The notes: generated by a model from the sequence alone, not told the origin. A DNA stretch of 64,000 nt from Oscillospiraceae bacterium (GCA_031262985.1 JAISGQ010000012.1:1-64000), one strand, 5' to 3'. Shown: positions 49,727 to 58,185, numbered from the stretch's first letter. Made by a program: numbers and translations.

Positions 49727-50590
49727 CTACAGGTAAAAAATGCCGAGGAAAACCAGTGCAAACACAACGCAGAGTGCGAGCAGCATCTTGTCCTTTAATA
49801 TAACCTCCACGGGGTCGCCGTCGGAGTCGCCCTCAATATTCATGCTGTACTTCATGCATATGAGTATCACAATAGGCACAGTCCACACCAAATTCGTGTT
49901 GTCTATGCGCGCTATGGTTATCGGGTCAACGCTCCACAGGGAGTAGAAGACAATCGCGAGAGCGAGGCACATATACATATTTTTGTCGAGGAAGCTCTGC
50001 GTGTACTGCTTGAGCACCTTGCGGGAGGAGCCGGTCTGCTGCTTCTGTTCGTTCCTCCGCTTGCCAAGCCCCATGTAGAAGGAGATGGCGATTACCGTGA
50101 GATAGAGCCACTTCGATATTTCGATATCTGTGATTGCCGCTCCGTAGAGCAAGCGGAGGAGAAAGCCCGACACGAGAATGGCGATATCGAGGATGGGGAT
50201 GTTTTTAAGCCCTAAGCTGTAAAAGAGGTTGAGGACGAAATAGAGAATGAGATAAAGCGAAATTTTTATATCAAGTCCCGCTGCGAAGTAATTAACCGCG
50301 ATTGAGATGATAAACAGCACACAGGCGAGTATCACGGCGGAGTGGATTTTCACCTGCCCGCTTGCGATAGGGCGGTTTTTCTTTGTGCTGTGCAGTCGGT
50401 CACTCTTAGCGTCCTTCGTGTCGTTTACGATATAAACCACCGAGGAGAGAAGGCTGAAGGAGAAAAAACCCAGCACTGTTTTCAGCACTAAATCGGTCGC
50501 AAAGAGCTGTCCGCTGAAAATCAGCGGAAGCAGAATCAGTATATTTTTTATGTAGTGATGAACGCGCATGAGCTTGATGTACTTTTTCAT
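49727..50590 (-). CDS. UbiA-family polyprenyl-phosphate phosphoribosyltransferase-like protein
   Basis: 287-aa membrane protein with eight or nine helices. The first Asp-rich motif NDTKDAKSDRLHSTKKNRP and the second YSLGLKNIPILD follow the pattern of decaprenyl-phosphate phosphoribosyltransferase (mycobacterial Rv3806c) and not of quinone or heme enzymes. It would attach phosphoribose to polyprenyl phosphate. The acceptor and final polymer are unknown. ATG start; operon with the HAD phosphatase downstream. The large membrane protein upstream is separated by repeat copy F. Confidence 0.8.
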   Translation of the reverse strand: MKKYIKLMRVHHYIKNILILLPLIFSGQLFATDLVLKTVLGFFSFSLLSSVVYIVNDTKDAKSDRLHSTKKNRPIASGQVKIHSAVILACVLFIISIAVNYFAAGLDIKISLYLILYFVLNLFYSLGLKNIPILDIAILVSGFLLRLLYGAAITDIEISKWLYLTVIAISFYMGLGKRRNEQKQQTGSSRKVLKQYTQSFLDKNMYMCLALAIVFYSLWSVDPITIARIDNTNLVWTVPIVILICMKYSMNIEGDSDGDPVEVILKDKMLLALCVVFALVFLGIFYL

Positions 50591-50621
50591 TTTATTTCTC
50601 CAATCGGGACAATTTTACTAA

Positions 50622-50847
50622 AAACTAAAATCTGTTGCCAAGGAGTTAGAATTTGGGTCAAGCCTTTGTAAAGGCTTGCAGATTCTTAAGACAGAGTCTT
50701 AAGTCGCCATCCGCAGATGGCGAAACTCTTTTATCGTCAGAAAAACGCAGGAAGGTAGGCGAAAATGTCCCTAAGGACATTTTCCCGTAGGAAACCCTCG
50801 TCGGGGGTTTCCTGTATAGGTCGCCTTGCGACCTATAGGGTCTCTCT
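50622..50847 (+). repeat. Structured intergenic repeat, copy F
   Basis: Complete from AAATCTGTTGCC through hairpin 7. Hairpin 2 has loop TGT. Hairpin 5 is GAAAATGTCC/GGACATTTTC. Hairpin 6 is GGAAACC/GGTTTCC, changed on both sides relative to GGGGAACC/GGTTCCCC. Hairpin 7 is TATAGGTCGC/GCGACCTATA. It lies antisense to the flanking minus-strand genes. Confidence 0.88.
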
Positions 50848-50950
50848 CAAATCCTCCTGTAGTTAATGGCGAAGCACCTCTGAAGCACCTCTATTGTTCA
50901 AAAAACGCAGTGAGGGGGAATGGAAACCCTCGTCGGGGATTCTCCAAATA
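50848..50950 (+). repeat. Degenerate second unit attached to copy F
   Basis: Shares CAAATCCTCCTGTA, TTAATGGCGAAGCACCTCT and a decayed linker plus hairpin 6 with 242-361 behind copy A. An AAGCACCTCTG duplication is visible. It ends at the stop codon of the membrane protein gene. Confidence 0.65.
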
Positions 50951-50953
50951 TCC

Positions 50954-52699
50954 CTACGCAGGATAATATTCCGCCCCAAACCGCAGTATATTCGCCATTT
51001 CGGGGATATTCACCCAAAGCATAAGCAGCGCGAAGGAGATAAACACAGCATACTTAACTACGCTGTACACCGCCGCCGCCTTCTTATTTTTAATATATGA
51101 GCCGACCTTCTCAAACAGCATAAAAATCAGCGATATATACGCCCACGAAAAATAGAGAGCGTACAGCACCAGCCCGTTTTCCTGAGTTCCCCAGCCCACC
51201 ACGCAGAGAATCACGAAGGAGAAGACAGTCCACGCCATGCAAATCTGAGCGAATTTGTTCTTCATATTAAGCGCGAAGCCGAGCAGCACAAGTGCGAGGA
51301 GTACTACTCCTGCCGCGCTTACCGACGTAACGGCATCGGGGAAATAGGACATATACCCCAAGGTGTCGGCAGTAGACGCCGCAGGGGCAAAAAAGCAGGA
51401 GGAGACAAAGGAGAAAAATTGCAGGAGCTTGTCCCCGAAGGTCAGCTCCACGCCCGAAAAGCGCATGAGCTTGCCAATCTCCTCCATGAAATTCGCGACA
51501 AGAGCGAGCTGTCCGAAGAGTATGATGAAGGAGGCGAATTTTACTCCCGCCTCAAATATGTCTTTGACAAAGCCCCAAAAGCTCCGCTTGTCTGAGAGGA
51601 GCGGGAACAGCACACCCGTCGTCAGCATGGAGGAGGAAGCCGCGGCAAACGCGTACTGCCTCTCCTGCCGATTGGAGAGGGCGCAGTAGATAAACATAAT
51701 GAGCCAGAACATGGAGAAAATGTACTGCTCCATGGTCAGGACATATATGAGCATGGGGAATGACAGGGCGTAAAGAGCGAAGAACGCCGCCTTCAATAGC
51801 CCGCGAAGCTTCATCATCTCCGCCGTCATGATAACGGCGAGGAGCAGAAGCCCAGCCTGAATAGCCGCGAGTGCTATGGGGTAGATGTTCGGAACGAAGA
51901 AGAAAATCAGCGAAATGAGCTTCGCCAGTGAGCCGAAGGGAGCGGCGAACAACCCAAACAGCGGCTGGCGTATGTCGTTTTGCTCCGCGTTAATGCTGTA
52001 GTATGCGTTGGAGTCGAAAATCTCGCCCGAATCGGTGGTGTATATTATGTCGTATAAACGAACGCCTCCGTTTGCGTCCACTCCCGAGTAAAACGCAGTT
52101 GTGTGGGAGTATACAAGCGAAATCGCGGCTACGGATACGAAAAGCGCGGCAAAGAAGAAAATCTTGTCCGCTTTGTCTGATTTTTCGTACAAGTCCCTGA
52201 TAAAACGGACAAATGCGTTTACGAAGCAGTAGGTGAAAACGAATGCGGCAAACAATGCTCCCGCCGAAAGGATGGAGGAGACAAGCGCGGCGTTCTCTCC
52301 CCAAAAGTGCGTGATTATCTCGCCTACAAAAACCTCGCGTATGACGAAAAGCCGCGACATCCTGTCGGTCAGCTCCACAGCGGCGGCGTGGCAGGGGAAG
52401 TAGGTCAGTGCCGCCGAAAGGACGAGCAGCGGTATGTTTAAATTTGAAAATGTACGCTCGATAAATTTGCACTTGATTACCAAAAACAGAACGATTCCCA
52501 GCGCGGAGAATGTCGTTATGGCGAACAGGTCGAGGGATAAGGCACTCGACGGCATTAGATTAAAGAGCGACAGAAGAACCGACATAATCATTGCCGAACA
52601 CGCAAAAAGTACCTTGACGGCGATTCGCAAGGCTTTGCGGGAGGAGGTGTTGTCGGCGGTGTTGTCGGCACTGCCGATTGAGGGATGTTGATTTGACAT
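50954..52699 (-). CDS. Large polytopic membrane protein, possible GT-C-type glycosyltransferase
   Basis: 581 aa with about 12 transmembrane helices and a large hydrophilic loop (around residues 205-245) with DIIYTTDSGEIFDSNAYYS. Overall topology resembles polyprenyl-phosphate-sugar-dependent GT-C enzymes, and it neighbours the UbiA/HAD pair that could make such a donor. I do not recognise a specific family signature, so the enzyme assignment is an inference from topology and context. ATG start near 52699; N-terminal 20 residues are polar. Confidence 0.5.
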   Translation of the reverse strand: MSNQHPSIGSADNTADNTSSRKALRIAVKVLFACSAMIMSVLLSLFNLMPSSALSLDLFAITTFSALGIVLFLVIKCKFIERTFSNLNIPLLVLSAALTYFPCHAAAVELTDRMSRLFVIREVFVGEIITHFWGENAALVSSILSAGALFAAFVFTYCFVNAFVRFIRDLYEKSDKADKIFFFAALFVSVAAISLVYSHTTAFYSGVDANGGVRLYDIIYTTDSGEIFDSNAYYSINAEQNDIRQPLFGLFAAPFGSLAKLISLIFFFVPNIYPIALAAIQAGLLLLAVIMTAEMMKLRGLLKAAFFALYALSFPMLIYVLTMEQYIFSMFWLIMFIYCALSNRQERQYAFAAASSSMLTTGVLFPLLSDKRSFWGFVKDIFEAGVKFASFIILFGQLALVANFMEEIGKLMRFSGVELTFGDKLLQFFSFVSSCFFAPAASTADTLGYMSYFPDAVTSVSAAGVVLLALVLLGFALNMKNKFAQICMAWTVFSFVILCVVGWGTQENGLVLYALYFSWAYISLIFMLFEKVGSYIKNKKAAAVYSVVKYAVFISFALLMLWVNIPEMANILRFGAEYYPA

Positions 52700-52748
52700 T
52701 ATTCAAAACCATCCTTAATTTTAGATTTAGTAGATATACCACACTAAA

Positions 52749-52838
52749 TTAACTTGAAAACAATCAAGCCTCCACGGGCGAAAACCGCACAAATCCGAGC
52801 TTTTAGCCCGTGTTTTCTTTATGTTTTCTAAGTTAATT
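52749..52838. repeat. Inverted-repeat unit, second repeat family
   Basis: TTAACTTGAAAACA on the left pairs with TGTTTTCTAAGTTAA on the right (one inserted base). Inside lies CACGGGC...GCCCGTG. The right half recurs at 30-85, and TTGAAAACAATCAA from the left half recurs near 44160. Confidence 0.6.
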
Positions 52839-52889
52839 AACTATAGGCGAGAGGGGGGCGGGGAGTGGGGAATTATACTCCTCCCGCCA

Positions 52890-53624
52890 TCACTTCGGGG
52901 AGATGACGGCAAGTGCAGTTTTCCTGTCCGCATGGGGGAAGTGCCGCAGGATGTTGCCGATGAGCTTCTCCTCCAGCTCCTCGCGGGGAGTATCGTAGGC
53001 GGCTCGAACGAGAGCTTCGCCCATGCAGGTCTCCGCAGTGCTGTAGTTCGCGATGCTCCAGCCGTAAGGCTCGCCCTTCTTGTTGAGCTTCTTCGAAAAA
53101 TCGCAAACCGATATGTAGGTCAGCATCTGCAGTGCGGTCAGAACAGTCTCAAAGCCCGTCTCCCCGCCCTTTTGGAAGCCTGCCAGCTCCTTGAGGAGGT
53201 AGGAGGGAACTATGCCCTTCTCCTCTATGACGTCCATCACGCGCTTTTGCTTGAGTGAGGCAAGTCCGTCCTCAAAGCGTGCGTCGAAATCGTAGCCTTT
53301 CCGGCGGTATGCCGCAAGGAGGGGAAGCCACTTCTTCGAGATAAATCCCGCCTTCTTTCCGAAAAGCTTGCCGTACATCACTCTCTTGTCACGCGCCGCA
53401 AGCTCGCGCCAGTACCACGCGTCGTCCTCGGAGTCTGTCCACCACGCGTCGGGGTTGGAGTACTCCTCCACCGAGAAGCCCTTGATGGAGTTTTTAAAAA
53501 GCGGAAGAAACCCGTATTTCTCCACCAAGGCGTACATCTCATCTACCGTTTTGAGCTGTTTGTCGGGAGAACGCTCCCCCTCTGCTATCCAATTTCCGTT
53601 ATCCACTATCATAGCTTTTGTCAT
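52890..53624 (-). CDS. AlkZ-related conserved protein
   Basis: 244 aa, soluble, Trp- and Lys-rich. Segments such as YALVEKYGFLPLFKNSIKGF, DAWYWRELAARDKRVMYGKL and LNKKGEPYGWSIANYS match a conserved family often labelled AlkZ-related after the DNA glycosylase AlkZ/YcaQ. The catalytic QxQ motif of AlkZ is not evident, so glycosylase activity should not be assumed. Adjacent to a uracil-DNA glycosylase on the same strand, 11 bp downstream of its stop. The ribosome site is very close to the ATG at 53624; a second ATG four codons in is possible. Confidence 0.6.
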   Translation of the reverse strand: MTKAMIVDNGNWIAEGERSPDKQLKTVDEMYALVEKYGFLPLFKNSIKGFSVEEYSNPDAWWTDSEDDAWYWRELAARDKRVMYGKLFGKKAGFISKKWLPLLAAYRRKGYDFDARFEDGLASLKQKRVMDVIEEKGIVPSYLLKELAGFQKGGETGFETVLTALQMLTYISVCDFSKKLNKKGEPYGWSIANYSTAETCMGEALVRAAYDTPREELEEKLIGNILRHFPHADRKTALAVISPK

Positions 53625-53635
53625 GCCCTCTTGTA

Positions 53636-54211
53636 TTATATGTTATACGTTTCGGGGCAAACCTCCATTATTTTTTGTTTGAGTATCCGAAAATCCTCCT
53701 CCGCAAGCGGTTTCTGATTGATATTCCTAAGCAGCGCGGCAGGGTGGAGTGTAGCCATCATGAGAACTCCCTTTTTCTCCATGAAAACACCGTGTTCCTT
53801 TGTTATTTTAATGTCGGGCTTCATGATTCGCGCTGCCGCTATTCTCCCCACGCACACGATGATTTTAGGCTTTATTATCTTAAACTGAGCGCGAAGCCAG
53901 TTTATGCAAGCCTCCTGCTCCGAGGGGAGCGGGTCGCGGTTGTTCGGCGGGCGGCACTTTATCATGTTGGCGATGTAGATGTTTTTGTCGCGGTAAAGCC
54001 CCACCTCCGCTATCATGGAGTCCATGAGCTTGCCGCTCCTTCCGACGAACGGTTCTCCGCGCAAATCCTCCTGTTCCCCGGGGGCTTCTCCTATGAACAT
54101 GACACGCGCGTTCGGATTGCCCACTCCGAAAACCAGATTAGTGCGTGTCGTCCCCGGCTCGCATTTGCGGCAGGAGAGACACTGCAAGCGCAGGTTATCG
54201 AGATCTCCCAC
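53636..54211 (-). CDS. Type-4 (family 4) uracil-DNA glycosylase
   Basis: Removes uracil from DNA. The iron-sulphur cysteines lie in [10 protein letters not shown] and further on in [11 protein letters not shown] and VCPET. Catalytic motifs are [20 protein letters not shown] and [10 protein letters not shown] choose GTG 54211 with AGGAG 7 nt upstream (191 aa), the usual family start; the ORF track runs 24 codons further upstream through another ATG and into the structured repeat. Repeat copy G begins within about 30 bp of the start. Confidence 0.92.
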   Translation of the reverse strand: MGDLDNLRLQCLSCRKCEPGTTRTNLVFGVGNPNARVMFIGEAPGEQEDLRGEPFVGRSGKLMDSMIAEVGLYRDKNIYIANMIKCRPPNNRDPLPSEQEACINWLRAQFKIIKPKIIVCVGRIAAARIMKPDIKITKEHGVFMEKKGVLMMATLHPAALLRNINQKPLAEEDFRILKQKIMEVCPETYNI

Positions 54212-54231
54212 AAAATCACTCCTAATATACA

Positions 54232-54452
54232 TCAAGCTAAAATCTGTTGCCAAAGAGTTAGAGTTTGGGTCAAGCCTTTGCAAAGGCTTGCGGGTTGTTA
54301 GGGCAGAGCCCTAACTCGCCATCCGCAGATGGCGAAACTCTCTTAGCGTTCAAAAAACGCAGGAGGGGTAGGTAAAATGTCCCTAAGGACATTTTGCCGT
54401 AGGGGAACCCTCGTCGGGGGTTCCCCTGTGTAGGTCGCCTTGCGACCTACGA
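54232..54452 (+). repeat. Structured intergenic repeat, copy G
   Basis: Hairpin 3 is TTAGGGC aga GCCCTAA, a third stem variant. Hairpin 4 is TCGCCATC/GATGGCGA; hairpin 5 is AAAATGTCC/GGACATTTT; hairpins 6 and 7 are canonical. Hairpin 1 is not formed (TTGCCAAAGAGTTAG). Lies between the divergent udg and pduL genes. Confidence 0.88.
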
Positions 54453-54455
54453 ATA

Positions 54456-54543
54456 ACAATTGCGTCTCTGCAAAATCGCACCTCTGCAAAATCGCGTTTC
54501 TGCAAAATTACATTTCCGAAAAATCGCACTTCTGCGAAATTGT
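54456..54543 (+). repeat. Five-copy tandem repeat of about 16 bp
   Basis: Units like CTCTGCAAAATCGCAC, with CTGCAAAAT or CCGAAAAAT cores, directly follow copy G. The remaining 54544-54637 stretch is AT-rich with no visible gene. Confidence 0.75.
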
Positions 54544-54637
54544 AATCAGATATAACCCATTATTCTGCAATATATACATTATATTGCTAAACTGCCGCTT
54601 TGACAATCTTAATTTTCACTCTCCTTCTGAAAATTGC

Positions 54638-54666
54638 TTGAAATACTCCTCACTTTATACTATAAT
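54638..54666 (+). promoter_or_regulatory. Sigma-A promoter of pduL
   Basis: TTGAAA and TATAAT with exactly 17 bp between them, about 65 bp before the ATG. Confidence 0.75.
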
Positions 54667-54731
54667 AAACAGTAGGGAGCAGATTTTACCAAATTTGATC
54701 CGAATTATCTTTAGTTAAAGGAGTGTTTATC

Positions 54732-55301
54732 ATGAAGGTTTTAGTTGAAACATCTGCACGTCATGTCCATGTTTCTGCCGCCGACCTCGAAATACTTTTC
54801 GGGGAGGGCTATCAGCTTACAAATAAGAAGGCACTTTCTCAGCCCGGTCAGTTTGCCTGCGAGGAGAGAGTTACTGTAGTAGGTCCTAAGGGGGAGATGT
54901 CCGGTATATCCATATTAGGTCCGACGCGCCCCGCCACTCAGGCGGAGCTTTCGCTCACCGACGCGCGTAAGCTGGGAATTGCCGCTCCTATCAGAGAATC
55001 GGGAGATACGGCAGGTTCGCCCGGATGCAAGATTGTTGGTCCTAAGGGCGAGGTGGAGATTCCCGAGGGCGTGATAGTCGCCAAGCGTCACATACATTTT
55101 ACTCCCGAAGAGGCAGCGAGCTTCGGAGTTACCGACAGACAGGTAGTGTCGGTTAAGATTGAGACTGCCGAGCGTACAACTACGTTCGGAGATGTCGTAA
55201 TACGCGTCAATCCGAACTTCTCCGCAGCTATGCACATCGACACCGACGAATCGAACGCGGCGGGCTGCAGCGGACGTGTAGAGGGCGAAGTCATAGCGTA
55301 A
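54732..55301 (+). CDS. pduL: Phosphate acyltransferase PduL
   Basis: Converts acyl-CoA and phosphate to acyl-phosphate; zinc-dependent and unrelated to Pta. Two PduL domains with the metal His residues in SARHVHVS, AKRHIHFTPEEA and AMHIDTDESNA. No N-terminal encapsulation helix, so it is probably a cytosolic housekeeping phosphotransacetylase and not part of a microcompartment; no shell genes are present. ATG 54732 with AGGAG (189 aa). Own promoter and terminator. Confidence 0.93.
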   Translation: MKVLVETSARHVHVSAADLEILFGEGYQLTNKKALSQPGQFACEERVTVVGPKGEMSGISILGPTRPATQAELSLTDARKLGIAAPIRESGDTAGSPGCKIVGPKGEVEIPEGVIVAKRHIHFTPEEAASFGVTDRQVVSVKIETAERTTTFGDVVIRVNPNFSAAMHIDTDESNAAGCSGRVEGEVIA

Positions 55302-55330
55302 GTTTTGGAATAATTTAAGAGATTAGTGTT

Positions 55331-55361
55331 AATACCCCCGCAACTAAGTTGCGGGGGTATT
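55331..55361 (+). terminator. Intrinsic terminator of pduL
   Basis: Perfect 14-bp stem AATACCCCCGCAAC/GTTGCGGGGGTATT with loop TAA, followed by ATTG. The T-tract is weak but the stem is very stable. Confidence 0.7.
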
Positions 55362-55432
55362 ATTGCTGTGTTCTCGGAAAATACAGGCGGGGAGTAGCAG
55401 AAGCAGCACTTCCTCTAAATCGGGAAATACGG

Positions 55433-55461
55433 TTGCACTTTACGCATATTCGTGGTACAAT
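55433..55461 (+). promoter_or_regulatory. Candidate sigma-A promoter of mscS
   Basis: TTGCAC and TACAAT with 17-bp spacing. The leader that follows holds two tandem 33-bp units, each a GGAGC...GCTCC hairpin followed by TTYACAAAACA (55499-55563). Confidence 0.5.
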
Positions 55462-55581
55462 GGCAACACTACACTTATGCAGCGTCAACACCGCATAGAG
55501 GAGCTACCTCTGCTCCTTTACAAAACACAAGGAGGAGCTGCTACTGCTCCTTCACAAAACAGAAAACGGAGCGATTACAAA

Positions 55582-56463
55582 ATGAATATATTTTCATCCT
55601 TCATCCAATCCGAACCACAATCATTCTGGAACAAGCTCGCCTTGTGGGTATCAAACGCGTTCATCGAAGTCGGAGAGGCAGTCGTCAAATGGGGCAAGGA
55701 GTCGGGAGGCAAAATCGTAGGCTGTATACTCATCATCATAATAGGCTTCTGGGCGTCCAAGATAATAGCGCGGATATTCAAGAAAGCCATGTCAAAGAGC
55801 AAGGTTGACAAGGGAGTAGTCACCTTCATGTCCTCCTCCCTAAAGACCTTCCTCAAGCTCATAGTTATCGTCTCCGCAGTCGCCGCGCTGGGAGTAAACA
55901 TCACATCAGTGGTTGCGGCTCTGGGAGCGGCGGGAATCACTGCCGGTCTCGCCGTCAAGGACACCCTCGCCAACTTCGCGGGAGGAGTGGTAATCCTCTT
56001 TAACCGCCCGTTTAAAGTTGGGGATTATATCGAAACCTCCGACAGCAGCGGCACGGTCAGCAAGATAGAACTTATCTTTACCACTCTCGTAACGGTGGAC
56101 AACAAACAGCTTATCGTCCCTAACTCCCAGCTTATACAGAACAAGCTGATAAACTGCACGGCGGAGGGAAGCCGCCGCCTCGATTTATCCTACAAAGCCC
56201 CCTACTCCGCAGACTCGCAGGCGGTTAAGGAGGTACTCTTAGCGGCATACAAGGATTGTGCTTATGTCAAGGCGGACAGCGCGGAGGTAGGTATAGCAGA
56301 GTTTTCCGACAGCGCGGTTATGTATGAAGTACGCGCGTGGATTGACTCCTCCGACTATGTGGCGGCGAAGTTCGCGCTTATGGAGAAGGTGAAGTACGCC
56401 TTTGAGGAGAACGGCATAATAATGCCGCGCAATAATTTGGATGTTCGTATCGAGAATAAGTGA
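55582..56463 (+). CDS. mscS: Small-conductance mechanosensitive channel (MscS family)
   Basis: Tension-gated channel that releases solutes on osmotic downshock. Three transmembrane helices. The pore helix is seen in VVAALGAAGITAGLAVKDTLANFAGG. The MscS beta domain follows (RPFKVGDYIETSDSSGTV...IVPNSQLIQNKLIN). The Gly/Ala packing pattern is conserved. 293 aa from ATG 55582. The ORF track extends 73 residues upstream into the leader hairpins, which is unlikely to be coding. Confidence 0.93.
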   Translation: MNIFSSFIQSEPQSFWNKLALWVSNAFIEVGEAVVKWGKESGGKIVGCILIIIIGFWASKIIARIFKKAMSKSKVDKGVVTFMSSSLKTFLKLIVIVSAVAALGVNITSVVAALGAAGITAGLAVKDTLANFAGGVVILFNRPFKVGDYIETSDSSGTVSKIELIFTTLVTVDNKQLIVPNSQLIQNKLINCTAEGSRRLDLSYKAPYSADSQAVKEVLLAAYKDCAYVKADSAEVGIAEFSDSAVMYEVRAWIDSSDYVAAKFALMEKVKYAFEENGIIMPRNNLDVRIENK

Positions 56464-56563
56464 GCCGGAGTACTGAGCCGGAGTACTATACGAAAGGTGG
56501 TAATGAGATATAAAGCTGCTCGACATAATCAAGAAAACGGTAGTCCCCGCCGAATCGGATAAA

Positions 56564-57463
56564 GTGCGGGAGGAGAAATCCTTTGCAGATGTGTCCTCCG
56601 AGGCGAAGTCCTCCGCAGATAAGCCTTCCGCGGAGGGGAAGAAGTCGTTTTTCGGCAGAGTGAAAAAATCCCTCTCGCCGTACTTTACTCCCTTCAGGGA
56701 GATGAAGCTGAAACGGAAATTATTCGTTGTATTCATGCGGCTTTTCGTCCTCTTTGCCGTGTCTCCCATCCTTTTCGGAATTATCGGAGTGGGAGTGTAC
56801 GCGCCGCTCCTTATCGGGTTGTTTATCCTCCTCGTGACACACGCGTGGGAGTGGCTGTCTGCAAAGAGAGGCTTTTGGTGGTCGTCTCTCTACATACTGA
56901 CGGCGATGATTTTTACTGCCGGAGCGGTGGCTTTCGCGTTAGTTTCGGGATTCATGATTTCCGCTACGCGAAACTATCCTCCCGCAAACACTACTCAGAT
57001 GACGGTAGTAGTGCTGGGCAGTAAGGTCAACGGCAACAGACCGAGCCTTACTCTCGCAAAGCGTCTTGATGTCGCCGCCGAATTTCTCCTCGAAAACCCG
57101 AACGTCAACTGCGTTGTGACAGGCGGGCAGGGCGCGGATGAGGACTACCCCGAGGCGGTTATAATGAAGCAGTATCTTATAGACAAGGGCGTGAGTGCCT
57201 CCAGAATCAGGGTGGAGGACAAATCGACCAGCACGTTTGAGAATCTGGAGTTCGCTCTCGACGTCATTTTGGAGAACAATTACTACAGCAATATTTGTAT
57301 TGTGACCGACAATTTCCATCAACTCCGCGCGTCTATGATTTGCGATAAGTTATCTATAGAAAACCACTACGCCGTCTCCAGCAAGCCGCCCTTCAACCTT
57401 GCCATGTACTACTGGTTTAGGGAGATGTTCGGTCTTGCGCGGCTCTACCTGCTGGGGTATTAG
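56564..57463 (+). CDS. YdcF/DUF218 family membrane protein
   Basis: 299 aa as given. Cytosolic charged N-terminal region, two or three membrane helices (VFMRLFVLFAVSPILFGIIG and following), then an extracytoplasmic DUF218 domain (VVVLGSKVNGNRPS, VVTGGQGADEDYPEA, RVEDKSTSTFENL, VTDNFHQLRASMI). Family members act in cell-wall or vancomycin-tolerance contexts (SanA/ElyC) without a settled reaction. Start unclear: GTG 56564 lacks a ribosome site. The open frame continues 18 codons up to an ATA (56510, then KLLDIIKKTV) preceded by AAAGGTGG. Confidence 0.85.
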   Translation: MREEKSFADVSSEAKSSADKPSAEGKKSFFGRVKKSLSPYFTPFREMKLKRKLFVVFMRLFVLFAVSPILFGIIGVGVYAPLLIGLFILLVTHAWEWLSAKRGFWWSSLYILTAMIFTAGAVAFALVSGFMISATRNYPPANTTQMTVVVLGSKVNGNRPSLTLAKRLDVAAEFLLENPNVNCVVTGGQGADEDYPEAVIMKQYLIDKGVSASRIRVEDKSTSTFENLEFALDVILENNYYSNICIVTDNFHQLRASMICDKLSIENHYAVSSKPPFNLAMYYWFREMFGLARLYLLGY

Positions 57464-57479
57464 GACGGCGAGGTCGCAC

Positions 57480-57697
57480 ATTATTACAATCTGTTGCCAA
57501 GGAGGCAAAGTTTAGGTCAAGCCTTTTCAAAGGCTTGCAGGTTCTTAGGACGGCGTCCTAAGTCGCCATCCGCAGATGGCGAAATACTTTATCGTCAGAG
57601 AAACGCAGGAGGGGTAGGGAAATGTCCCGCTGGACATTTTCCGTAGGGAAACCCTCGTCGGGGGTTTCCCTGTGTAGGTCGCCGTGCGACCTACTTA
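57480..57697 (+). repeat. Structured intergenic repeat, copy H
   Basis: Hairpin 3 is CTTAGGAC ggc GTCCTAAG (stem and loop variant). Hairpin 5 has loop CGCT instead of CTAA with an intact stem. Hairpin 6 is GGGAAACC/GGTTTCCC. Hairpin 7 has loop CGT. Co-oriented with the genes on both sides. Confidence 0.88.
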
Positions 57698-57773
57698 TTA
57701 CTAAAAACATGGTACATTTACATAATGTGCAGTCCATCAGTATCACCATAAACCAAAAGGAGGAGATGAATCC

Positions 57774-58151
57774 GTGCTGTCAGTTTGTGCTGCTATAGTT
57801 TTAATTGTGGGAATAACGTCCTTTATGATGATGAGGTCGGGGAGCAAGCAGTTCGCGGTTGCTATCATACCTCTGGGCTTTGTGCCATTGGCACACTTTA
57901 TCGGGGAGATGGCAGTCAGCTTGATTGACGCGTCCGCAACTCCGCTTGAGACTATACTCATGCGCGTAGGGCTTGATTTGATTGCGCTTGTAGGTTCTTG
58001 CCTCCTGCTCGGCTTTTTTGCGAGGAGGTTCGAGAAGAAGGGAATCCGCCGAGTATTCCTAATTTCCTGCGGAATGTTCGACATAGTGCTTGCAATTGCC
58101 CTCATTATGGATGTGGTAAAGCCGTTTATCGAGAGCAACTTAGTGTATTGA
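57774..58151 (+). CDS. Small polytopic membrane protein, unknown
   Basis: 125 aa with about four hydrophobic helices (SVCAAIVLIVGITSFMMM, VAIIPLGFVPLAHFIGEM, LIALVGSCLLLGFFA, MFDIVLAIALIMDVV). No known motif recognised. The GTG at 57774 follows AGGAGG at 10-nt spacing, which supports translation. It lies alone between repeat copy H and the sugar-transferase promoter. Confidence 0.6.
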   Translation: MLSVCAAIVLIVGITSFMMMRSGSKQFAVAIIPLGFVPLAHFIGEMAVSLIDASATPLETILMRVGLDLIALVGSCLLLGFFARRFEKKGIRRVFLISCGMFDIVLAIALIMDVVKPFIESNLVY

Positions 58152-58185
58152 GGCAATTTCGCAGTGTGCCGTTTTTCAATAAATA

